From assembly GCA_016721305.1 (NCBI GenBank), contig JADKIH010000011.1, positions 98,503 to 162,502 on the forward strand: a stretch of DNA of 64,000 bases, written 5' to 3'. This DNA is from Bacteroidota bacterium. Its GTDB lineage: Bacteria > Bacteroidota > Bacteroidia > AKYH767-A > 2013-40CM-41-45. A program made the translations under genes and the position numbers. Below, in pieces: positions 16,548-24,465 of the stretch (position 1 is the stretch's first letter; the number at the start of each line of letters is the position of its first letter). The notes below the pieces were generated by a model. That model did not search any database, had not been told where the DNA came from, and worked only from the letters and a program-made list of their open reading frames with translations.

Positions 16548-17322
16548 ATTTAATGATCCACAATCTGTTCAAATAAGAAGTGATTTATTAAAGTTAAGTT
16601 CAGGAACCCCTTTAAGAGTGTTAGATTATGGAGCTGGTAAAGGACGGCTTATCTCAAATATTTTTGACTTAGATGGGGCTTCTCAAGACAAACTAATTGA
16701 CAAAATCAATTATATTGCTTACGATAAATTTTATTCAGATAAAGAGCTTTGTGAAATCGCTTTGTTAAAGGCGTATGGCAAGTCCGAGAATCGATACTTT
16801 AATCATATGGATAAATTGCTCTCACAGTATGACAAAGGCAGTTTTGACATTATTATAATGTGTAATGTGCTTCATGAAATAGATCCAAAAGATTGGTTGA
16901 AATTATTCCAGAAAGATGGGACAATCTCCTGTTTATTAAAAGACAATGGAATTCTTTTGTTGGTCGAAGACCATCAAATTCCAATCGGCGAAAAGGCTTA
17001 TCAGAAGGGTTTCTTAGTTTTAGACACTCCGCAATTGAAGGACTTGTTTAAGATTTCAGAAAAGGATATTGACTTTATGTTTTCCGACAAAAATAATGAT
17101 GGTAGATTAAAAGCACACCAAATTACTAAACGACTTTTAATGCAAATTGACGAAAACTCAAGATCAAAGGCTATCAGTTCAGTAAGTACGACAGCGAGAG
17201 AGAAAATATTGGAAATTCGAGAAAAAGAACACAATTATCAGAATGGCAAATTGCATGGATTTTGGACACAACAATTTGCCAATGCGCAATTAAATCTTGC
17301 CGAATTGATAACAAAGAATTAA
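16438..17322 (+). CDS. Class I SAM-dependent methyltransferase, likely fused to upstream ATPase
   Basis: The readable frame opens at 16438, overlapping the ATPase gene by 110 bp, but its first ~38 residues look like out-of-frame ATPase sequence and there is no ribosome site. Real homology seems to start near 16540. Motif I is VLDYGAGKGRLI, a motif II-like acidic region follows, then FDIIIMCNVLHEIDP (motif IV) and GILLLVEDHQIP (motif V). This is a Rossmann methyltransferase without DNA-methylase motifs (no DPPY or NPPF), so RNA, protein or small molecules are likelier substrates than DNA. A one-base shift at 16532-16537 would fuse it to the ATPase; programmed frameshifting and sequence error are both possible. 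Confidence 0.75.
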   Translation: MKTKLQNFKISLAYQPNSHLVGTPLKVFSSQEFLFTEFNDPQSVQIRSDLLKLSSGTPLRVLDYGAGKGRLISNIFDLDGASQDKLIDKINYIAYDKFYSDKELCEIALLKAYGKSENRYFNHMDKLLSQYDKGSFDIIIMCNVLHEIDPKDWLKLFQKDGTISCLLKDNGILLLVEDHQIPIGEKAYQKGFLVLDTPQLKDLFKISEKDIDFMFSDKNNDGRLKAHQITKRLLMQIDENSRSKAISSVSTTAREKILEIREKEHNYQNGKLHGFWTQQFANAQLNLAELITKN

Positions 17323-17504
17323 TGACCAATAAGCCTGATGCGCCTTGAATTAGCGGTCATATAGTTCAAATAGAAACTGCCCGGTTATCTAAAATCTTTG
17401 ACGCTTGTAGATAGAATACGGTATTAAATGTCTGCTAAGAAAAAGCTAGAATACGATAGCGCCGAAAGTAAGGTAGAAATTTGCAAATTTAATCAATCAC
17501 TATA

Positions 17505-18245
17505 ATGGCAAAATTCCTAAACACAACTGGTGTTTCATACCACTTAGAAGAACTTATTAAAGGGACAAAAGATAGATTAATTCTAATCAGCCCTTATCTA
17601 CAATTTACGGATAGAATTAAAGAACACCTAAGCAATTTGAATATTCAAAAAAGGGATATCAGAATTGTTTACAGAGAAAACAAACTGCAGTTTGAAGAAA
17701 ACAACTGGCTAGAAAGTCAAATTGGGATTCGGACAAGTCTGTGTAAAAACCTCCACGCCAAATGCTATATAAATGAAAATGAAGCAATCATAACTTCTAT
17801 GAATTTGTATGAGTTCTCGCAGCAGAATAACAACGAAATGGGGATTTACATTTCAAAGGCACAGGACACAGACTTATATAATGCAACACTCGAAGAAGCT
17901 CAACGTCTTTTGACTATAAGCGAAGAAATCCGCGTCACAATTAAAAAAGTGACAGCTGATACTCCCGCCAAAACTGAAAAGAAAGCCGTCGAAACAAAGC
18001 CTGGTTTTGCAAAATCAACTGACAAGCAACTAGGTTTTTGTATTAGAACCGGCTCTCCCATTCCTTTTAATATTGAAAAGCCTATGAGTTATGATGCCTT
18101 CAAATCGTGGAGTAAATACGGAGACCCGGAGTACGCTGAGCATTATTGCCATTTTTCAGGAGAAGCATCACATGGCGAAACTTCAGTTAGTCGGCCAATC
18201 CTAAAAAAGAATTGGAAAAAGGCAAAGGAAATATTTGACTTGTAA
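17505..18245 (+). CDS. Phospholipase-D-like nuclease with C-terminal ribbon, island gene 5
   Basis: Residues 1-135 form one PLDc-like domain with a single HxK motif (His84, Lys86 in NLHAKCYINENEAIITS) and the NLYEFSQQNNNEMGI segment that replaces the usual GS-N-E part. Such single-HKD proteins dimerise to build an active site (as in Nuc and BfiI). After a Lys/Glu/Thr-rich linker (~145-170), residues 175-246 resemble a zinc ribbon (FCIRTG...YCHFSGE), in which only one Cys of each CxxC pair is present. It lies 182 bp after the methyltransferase and is the only plausible nuclease effector in the island. Nuclease activity is inferred. Confidence 0.78.
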   Translation: MAKFLNTTGVSYHLEELIKGTKDRLILISPYLQFTDRIKEHLSNLNIQKRDIRIVYRENKLQFEENNWLESQIGIRTSLCKNLHAKCYINENEAIITSMNLYEFSQQNNNEMGIYISKAQDTDLYNATLEEAQRLLTISEEIRVTIKKVTADTPAKTEKKAVETKPGFAKSTDKQLGFCIRTGSPIPFNIEKPMSYDAFKSWSKYGDPEYAEHYCHFSGEASHGETSVSRPILKKNWKKAKEIFDL

Positions 18246-18311
18246 TTCATGTCAATTTATTTTCGAATGCTCTCCGGAATATATTTGAACTTCAACACTG
18301 ATCAATTTAGA

Positions 18312-18749
18312 ATGAAAAGAATTGTAATTATCGCGCTTCATCTTTCCCTATTTAGCTGCACCCGCGAAGTCAAAGTTCGTCAACCCGAAGCTATGATTTA
18401 CAAAGCAAAAAGCAATGTAACATTCACGGTTACTTCCAAGTATTTTGGAGCAGGAGGCGACAACAAAGCAATTATAAACTACGCAATCTATGTTGAAAAT
18501 TTTGATGATAATGAAAATGTATGGTCGGATATTGAAAATGACGGCCTAAAGCGTCTTGATAGAAATAGTGGCTTGACGACCATCTATTATTTTAAAAACA
18601 AAAACCTGATGTATGATGTGAGTAAAGGGATAAACAACCTTCCCGACTCAAAAGAAATAAATGAAAATTGCGTGGCCGGATTCTGGTATTATCCGAATAG
18701 ACAAACTCAGTTCACAAAATTTCCATTGATTTATCCATCTTCAAAATGA
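18312..18749 (+). CDS. Small lipoprotein of unknown function
   Basis: I chose ATG 18312 over an in-frame start at 18249 because it begins a lipoprotein signal (MKRIVIIALHLSLFSC, lipobox LFSC). The mature part of ~128 aa is Asn/Tyr/Lys-rich, with no recognised domain. It has no neighbour-linked function and may be the last gene of the AT-rich island or an unrelated accessory gene. Confidence 0.6.
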   Translation: MKRIVIIALHLSLFSCTREVKVRQPEAMIYKAKSNVTFTVTSKYFGAGGDNKAIINYAIYVENFDDNENVWSDIENDGLKRLDRNSGLTTIYYFKNKNLMYDVSKGINNLPDSKEINENCVAGFWYYPNRQTQFTKFPLIYPSSK

Positions 18750-18751
18750 TC

Positions 18752-18841
18752 CTCATCTCTTAAAACTCCCAAGCCGCCTTGCGCAAAAAAGACGGCGTCA
18801 TCCTGAAAGAGAAGCCGGACATTTTAGTGCTGCAGTAATGA
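18752..18841 (+). pseudogene. Fragment of an endonuclease/exonuclease/phosphatase gene
   Basis: About 27-30 codons align codon for codon with the start of the intact gene at 20461: here LIS*NSQAALRKKDGV and ILKEKPDILVLQ*, there LTSWNCQGAFRKKAEA and ILKGKPDILVVQE. The Trp and Glu codons have become stops. Nothing beyond ~18841 aligns. It is a decayed duplicate or a remnant of a replaced paralogue, 1.6 kb from its source. Confidence 0.8.
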
Positions 18842-18906
18842 GAACACCTCATTGATGTGCTTAGGTTATAGCTAGCGAGAATACTAAGTGTTCAAAAATA
18901 ATATAA

Positions 18907-19379
18907 ATGGAAGTCAAAGAAATCGAATTCGAAAAACTCCGACACGCTTACATCACCGTAAAGAACTTTGTCGAAACGGAAGCGTGGGGGGAAATAAAAT
19001 CACTGAAGACTAAGACTGAATTTGATCTCGGAATTGCCGGCGATGATGCTTACGAGCTGTTGGAAAAATTCGTGGTAAAATTTGAGCTGGATCCGAAGAA
19101 TTTTGAATTCCTCGATCATTTCACCGGGGAAGCTGAATTAGCTGAAGGTTGTATGTGGACATTGCTTGCACTTCCTGTTTTTCTGTCATTAAAAACGATT
19201 GAACTAATCACACACGACAAAGTACAATTCTCGAAATTTAATTTTATTCATTCGCCCAATAAATTAGACCTTACATTCAGGATTTGATCACTTGGTATGT
19301 TGAAAAGGAATTTAAACCAAGTGAGAGTATAAAATACAAAATCAAATACAACCAAAGGGAACAGCCGGATGAAAGCTAG
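18907..19379 (+). CDS. DUF1493-like acyl-carrier-fold protein, frameshifted near C-terminus
   Basis: The FDLGIAGDDAYELLEKFVVKF and FEFLDHFTGEAEL segments match the DUF1493 family, which resembles acyl carrier proteins in fold but lacks the phosphopantetheine Ser. The frame stops at 19287, but the alternative frame from 19281 (DLITWYVEKEFKPSES) runs to TAG 19377-19379 and supplies the missing family C-terminus. One added base near 19280 joins them, giving about 157 aa. The function is unknown; members are often near membrane or defence genes in other bacteria. Confidence 0.68.
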
Positions 19380-19413
19380 AGACGTGAGCTGTGTTTTCAC
19401 TATCTTCACCCCA

Positions 19414-20454
19414 ATGAAACTCCCCCTCCTCACTCTCCTCCTCTTCACCCTCACCCTATCCCACGCCCAAACCATCCAGGACGCGTCTGCGCTCTTCGCT
19501 GCGCGGAAACTTGATTCGGCAATGGTGATGACGAAGGCGATTCTGAAGAGTGATTCGCTCAATGCAGATGCGAATGTATTGGCGGGGCGGATCTTGACGG
19601 CGCAGAAGAATTACGATGAGGCTGCGGGATATCTGGAGAGAGTCCTGCGTGTAGCGGATGCACCTGCTTATGCGAAGGCCTGGGCGTTGTGCGAACTGGG
19701 CACTTGTTATTTTTATAGGGGCGATTATAAGCGGGCTAGGGAATGTTTAACTTCTTGTGTGGCGATGAATGCGACAAAAAATTCTACTTCGTCGGCAAAG
19801 AATCTGATGCTGAAGTTGGGTTTCGATTCAGTGTATGATTCATGGATAACAAAAGAAAGTGCGCATTTTGTTTTTCATTTTCAAGACCCGAATTCGCCGG
19901 GAAATATCGATGGATTCATTCAGGTAAAAGAAGCTGCTTTTGAATCGATCAATAGCTTTTTTGGCGCGAAGCTTCCGAAGAAAATCGACTACTTTGTTTG
20001 GTCGAATCTTCTCTTAGCCGAAAGCCTTTTTCGTCACAAGCTGGCTTTCAGCGATGGCGCTCTTTGCATTACACATACCGAAGCCAATCATACTATTGGC
20101 CATGAAATGACGCATTCAATTGCAGGTAGTGCATTTCTGCATGCTAAATGGGATCGTCTTATCAACGAAGGTGTAGCCGTCTATTTCGATCAGTCGCACA
20201 AAAACAATCTGGCTCTGTTAAAACCCAATAAAGAACTCTTCAAGTCCATTCCCGATTTCTGGAAAAACGAATCTGCCGGCGATGCTATGCTTTATCCGCT
20301 CGGCGGCGAGCTCGTAAAACGGCTGATTGAAAATTTCGGGCGCGAGAAGTTGTTGGTGTTTATGAATGATCAGTCGTATGAAAATGCGCGGATTGTTTTT
20401 GGAGAGAAGCTGGATGCGGTGTTGAAGGAGTTGGAAGAGGAAATACAAAAATAA
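19414..20454 (+). CDS. Exported TPR protein with gluzincin metallopeptidase domain
   Basis: ATG 19414 starts a signal peptide (MKLPLLTLLLFTLTLSHAQ). Residues ~20-130 are TPR-like helices (ALFAARKLDSA, ARILTAQKNYDEAAGYLERV, GTCYFYRGDYKRARECL). A peptidase-MA-like domain follows, with zinc motif His230-Glu-Met-Thr-His234 and a probable third ligand Glu252 in LINEGVAVYFDQ. There is no transmembrane helix after the signal, so it is periplasmic or secreted. It is 6 bp from the next gene, so the two may be co-transcribed. Confidence 0.8.
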   Translation: MKLPLLTLLLFTLTLSHAQTIQDASALFAARKLDSAMVMTKAILKSDSLNADANVLAGRILTAQKNYDEAAGYLERVLRVADAPAYAKAWALCELGTCYFYRGDYKRARECLTSCVAMNATKNSTSSAKNLMLKLGFDSVYDSWITKESAHFVFHFQDPNSPGNIDGFIQVKEAAFESINSFFGAKLPKKIDYFVWSNLLLAESLFRHKLAFSDGALCITHTEANHTIGHEMTHSIAGSAFLHAKWDRLINEGVAVYFDQSHKNNLALLKPNKELFKSIPDFWKNESAGDAMLYPLGGELVKRLIENFGREKLLVFMNDQSYENARIVFGEKLDAVLKELEEEIQK

Positions 20455-20460
20455 ATCCCC

Positions 20461-21175
20461 ATGCACCTCACCTCCTGGAACTGCCAAGGCGCCTTCCGTA
20501 AAAAAGCAGAAGCTATTCTGAAAGGGAAGCCGGATATACTGGTCGTGCAGGAATGTGAGCATACCGACAAAGTAAGTTTCGCGAAAAGCAAAAGGCAACC
20601 GACGGATGCGCTTTGGTTTGGAGAGAATGAGCATAAGGGGCTTGGTGTTTTTTCGTTTGGCGATTATCGCTTGCGGGTTTTGGAAGAACATAACAGCCGC
20701 GATCAAACTCATTACACCGATTGCCGTTACGGGCGGAGAAATTGATTTTACCTTATTCGCCGTCTGGGCCAATAACAAGAACGATCCCGACGGACAGTAT
20801 GTAGAACAGGTCTGGAAGGCGATACATCAGTACGATCATCTCCTCGGCGCCGGACCTGTAGTTTTAATCGGCGACTTCAACAGCAATACCATTTGGGATC
20901 GGCCGCGAAGAGTGGGCAATCACTCTGCCGTTGTAGCGAAGCTGGCGGAGAAAAATATTTCGAGCGTTTACCACCGCCATCACAATCAAGAACACGGCAA
21001 AGAAAAACATCCGACGTTTTTTCTGTATCGCGATAAAGCGAAGCCGTATCATTTGGATTATTGTTTTGTGTCGGAGGAGCTTTATGGGCGGTTGGAGAAA
21101 TTTGAGATTGGGCGGTTTAGGAAGTGGATTGAGTTTAGTGATCATCTGCCTTTGTCGGTAGTCTTTAGTTCTTAG
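20461..21175 (+). CDS. Endonuclease/exonuclease/phosphatase family protein, one frameshift
   Basis: The first part (to ~20700) holds the active-site Asn (SWNCQGAFRKK) and Glu (VVQECEH). The remainder, in the next frame, holds GDFNSNTIWD, YHLDYCFVS and SDHLPLS, completing the metal-dependent phosphodiesterase site of the EEP fold. One extra base near 20690-20710 accounts for the split (LRVLEEHN... then AAIKLITPIAVTGGE). Corrected length is about 237 aa. There is no signal peptide, so it is cytoplasmic. A decayed copy of its 5' end lies at 18752-18841. Confidence 0.78.
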
Positions 21176-21496
21176 TTTTTAGTAGAGCAACCTGCTCGGC
21201 ATTTAATTCACCGATTGATACGATAGTGAGGGGGTTCTCATTTCGCCGATTGCGGGCAGGATGAAAAATTGATTTTTCGTTGTTTGCGGTTGGGCTAATA
21301 ATTAGTTGTTCAGAACAAGTCCTGTAATGCTATTTTGATCAAAATTCCATTAAAAACACAGCATTACTCAACTGCTTTGCTTTAGTGAAGCACCTTAGAT
21401 CACAAATACTGAATATACACCTTTAAGGGTATTGAAGCCTAGTAAACATAGAAACACCTTTACACGACACTAACCCATTTAACTAAATCACAAAAA
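21176..21496. other. Intergenic region, no gene seen
   Basis: This 321-bp spacer has no open frame, hairpin terminator or repeat word that I recognise. It probably holds the promoter of the delta-60 repeat gene. Confidence 0.4.
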
Positions 21497-23182
21497 ATGA
21501 GAAAATTATTACTACTAAACACAATTGCAGCCCTAATTTTATTTGCAACAAACACTTTTGCACAAGCGCTCGTTACGGATTCGCTTTTTGGCAATAATGG
21601 ACAGATAAGCACCGTAATTTCGGGTAATTCTACAATCAAAAGGATTTTACAGCAACCGGATAACAAAACAATACTTTGTGGCGAAAATAGTGATGCTAAT
21701 TGCAATTGCTCCTATAACTATATGGTGAGAGTTGACGCATGTGGCCAGATTGACTCCTCTTTCGGAACTAATGGTGTTGTGCATCATACTTTTGATCAGC
21801 GAAACATTAGTGCTTATTATGAATTGCAAGCTGATGGTAAAATTCTCGTTTCCGGTGTTCAGTCTGATGGGAATGCGGGCTCGCAGCAATTTCCTTTTAT
21901 AGCCCGGTATAACAGCGATGGCTCAGTGGATTCAACATTCGGCACTTATGGCACTAACAAGATTAGTAATTTAGGACCGGGAGTATTTTCTTCCATTTTC
22001 TTAATGGATGAAGGCAAAATTCTCTGCACAGGCAGCCCGAATTTCGGATCGAACTTAATCATGCGTTTCGATTCTACAGGGGCAGTTGATAATTCTTTTG
22101 GAACGAATGGCGTGGTTCAACATTCGATTCCACCCGGTGTCAATTTTTTCTACGATTTTAAAAGCGTAATGCGCAGCGACGGAAAAATTGTTTCTGTTGC
22201 TCCTACATTTCTTGGCAGTAATAATGATAAAAATGTAGTACTAAGTTGCTTTGATACACTAGGTGTTCTTGACACAACATTTGGAACTAACGGCTATTAC
22301 ATTGATTACAATTTTGTAATCGGTGCGGATCGGGAAGTTGTACTGCAAAGTGATGACAAGGTTATTGTTGCCCAACAAAATCTCAATGAAACTGAAATTA
22401 GAGTTGCCCGATACAACACCAACGGTAGCATCGACTCCACGTATGGCACAAATGGATACATTATCATTGGCGCATCAAGCTTCCCGGCCCGGATTAAATA
22501 CCTAAGCAAGTTTAACGACGACAAAATTTTAGTCGGTTATCAGGAAAGCGGAATACCGCCTGATTTCAAAAAGTATGATACCAATGGAATTCTTGATACT
22601 GACTTTTCATTAAACGGCGGCAATACTTTTCAGTTTGCAAATGCTGATTTAGCAAATAGAGCAATTTCTTATGCCAATGATGAGCTCCTTATGGGTGGCA
22701 GTCAATTTGGATTTTCAATGACGCGCTTCGTATTAAACTCGACCGTACCGCACATTACTCAAACCGACTCTATTTTAAATTCCAATGTATCAGCTGCCGG
22801 AGCAACCTTTCAATGGTACCTCAACGGAGCTCTAATTAGCGGCGCAACTGACAGTGTTTACATAGCTACACTTTCCGGAACGTATATGGTAGAAGCAACC
22901 AACGCTTGGGGATGCGTATCAAGCGACTCGACAATTTTTATCAATACGGGAATTGCAACTACAAATGGCATGGATGGTATTTCCATTTATCCGAATCCCG
23001 TAAACGAAACGCTTAACATAGCAATGCCGGCATCAACAAATCAAACAGAATATTTCATCACAGATGCTGTTGGCAAAATTGTATTAAGCGGAAAATTCAC
23101 CGGAGCACATAATTCAGTTGATATGCATTCATTGTCACCGGGAATTTACTTTTTTGAAAACAATTTTATCGCAAACGAATAG
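21497..23182 (+). CDS. Secreted delta-60 repeat protein with T9SS sorting domain
   Basis: After a signal peptide (MRKLLLLNTIAALILFATNTFAQ), about six delta-60 type repeats (DSSFGTNGVV, DSTFGTYGTN, DNSFGTNGVV, DTTFGTNGYY) likely form a beta-propeller-like body. An Ig-like segment (~415-475) and a type A C-terminal sorting domain (ISIYPNPVNETLNIA...LSPGIYF) follow. The last residues are shifted: removing one T from the T6 run at about 23151 replaces FENNFIANE by FLKTILSQTNSIVKIVKTN, the expected basic end of a T9SS domain. It is predicted to be cell-surface or released. The ligand is unknown. Confidence 0.85.
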   Translation: MRKLLLLNTIAALILFATNTFAQALVTDSLFGNNGQISTVISGNSTIKRILQQPDNKTILCGENSDANCNCSYNYMVRVDACGQIDSSFGTNGVVHHTFDQRNISAYYELQADGKILVSGVQSDGNAGSQQFPFIARYNSDGSVDSTFGTYGTNKISNLGPGVFSSIFLMDEGKILCTGSPNFGSNLIMRFDSTGAVDNSFGTNGVVQHSIPPGVNFFYDFKSVMRSDGKIVSVAPTFLGSNNDKNVVLSCFDTLGVLDTTFGTNGYYIDYNFVIGADREVVLQSDDKVIVAQQNLNETEIRVARYNTNGSIDSTYGTNGYIIIGASSFPARIKYLSKFNDDKILVGYQESGIPPDFKKYDTNGILDTDFSLNGGNTFQFANADLANRAISYANDELLMGGSQFGFSMTRFVLNSTVPHITQTDSILNSNVSAAGATFQWYLNGALISGATDSVYIATLSGTYMVEATNAWGCVSSDSTIFINTGIATTNGMDGISIYPNPVNETLNIAMPASTNQTEYFITDAVGKIVLSGKFTGAHNSVDMHSLSPGIYFFENNFIANE

Positions 23183-23331
23183 CATTGTTAAAATAGTGAA
23201 GACTAACACAACCCATCTCAGAGCATTTTTTATTCCCGATGGAATAAACAATGCTTTCGGAAATTGCCTGGCGCAATAAGCGACGAAAAAACAGGCAAAG
23301 TTCTCGTGAGGGGTGTTTGACACCAATACGT

Positions 23332-23379
23332 AAAAAACGCCTGTCATTCGCTGTGGGGAATGACAGGCGTTTTGTTTTT
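23332..23379. terminator. Strong bidirectional hairpin terminator
   Basis: A 16-bp stem AAAACGCCTGTCATTC / GAATGACAGGCGTTTT encloses a short loop (GCTGTGG region) and is followed by TTTTGTTTTT. It is 150 bp past the delta-60 gene stop and would terminate on both strands. Confidence 0.8.
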
Positions 23380-23449
23380 ACAAAGTGCCGTTCGTTAAAA
23401 TTGGCACAACGATATATCTTTTTCTAATTTAAAAACAAAAATATTGCAC

Positions 23450-24300
23450 CTGTTTAGGGCGTCACTAATAACAAGCGAGGTTCGCCGTGGCGAATGACAA
23501 ACGTCGATTTAAAGACAGGTGTCGTTCATCAAATTGACATAACGACAAATCTTGTTTCAATGCAACATCAAAAGTATTGCAATCTCTAGCGTCGTCACTT
23601 AAAACCTACTGGGTCCCCAAGGGGATGACGTGTGTGTTTTTGGTAGTGGTGTCGTTCATCCCGCAGAACAACTTACATTTTCCATAGTCAACTTACTGCG
23701 CTGCGGGATGAACGACAGTAAAGAACTAGCCACCGGCATCACCTTTAGCTGCAGCTGCAAAGGATTTTAGTTGCCGCAACTTAATTTCGTTGTTTCAATT
23801 AAAGACCAAAAGCGTTGCAATCGATAGCGTCGTCACTTAAAACCTACGGGGTCCCCAGGGGGTGTTTGTAGGGGTCGTTCAAATACTTCTTTCAGCTGCG
23901 GGTGGGTCGGGAATGTCGTTCATCCCGCAGAACAACTAACTTCTTTCATCGTCACCCTGCTGCGCTGCGGGATGAACGACAGTAAAGAACTAGCCACCGG
24001 CATCACCTTTAGCTGCAGCTGCAAAAGATTTTAGTTGCCGCAACTACGTTTAGCTATTTCAAAGAAGCTTTTTTTGTCGTTCACCCCGCGGCGCTATTTA
24101 GTGACGATAAAATAGATGTGGTGATTCCGCGGGGTGAACGACATTTCTACCCAAACAAACGTACGTCATTCGCCGTGGCGAACCCCGTAGGTTATTAATG
24201 ACGACGTTATAAAAGAGCTAAATAAACTACAAAGAGGTTCCAATTAAAGATCAAAAGCACTGCAATCGCTAGCGTCGTCACTAATAACTAGCGAGGCCCT
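23450..24300. repeat. Composite array of nested palindromes and direct repeats
   Basis: Three mixed modules recur. X: GCGTCGTCACTTAAAACCTAC-GGGTCCCC at ~23588, ~23827 and (partial) ~24273. Y: GTCGTTCATCCCGCAG facing CTGCGGGATGAACGAC, then CAGTAAAGAACTAGCCACCG and TAGCTGCAGCTGC, at 23650-23782 and 23914-24045. Z: a palindrome GTCGTTCACCCCGCGG / CCGCGGGGTGAACGAC at 24077-24142. A GTCATTCGCCGTGGCGAA word links them. There is no open frame. The stretch 24301-24465 holds nothing further recognisable except the promoter zone of the next gene. Confidence 0.85.
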
Positions 24301-24465
24301 TTCAATATGGCAGCTAAAAATAACACTTCCATATTCCAACTCCATTTCCTTTCCGAAAGCGCAAAAAAAGCCCCGTTCCTCAAATCCACCTCAAAAATGC
24401 CAGGTAACTATCGTCTAAAAACTATAGACTAAATTTCCTACCTTTCCTTCTCATATTCCCCCTCA

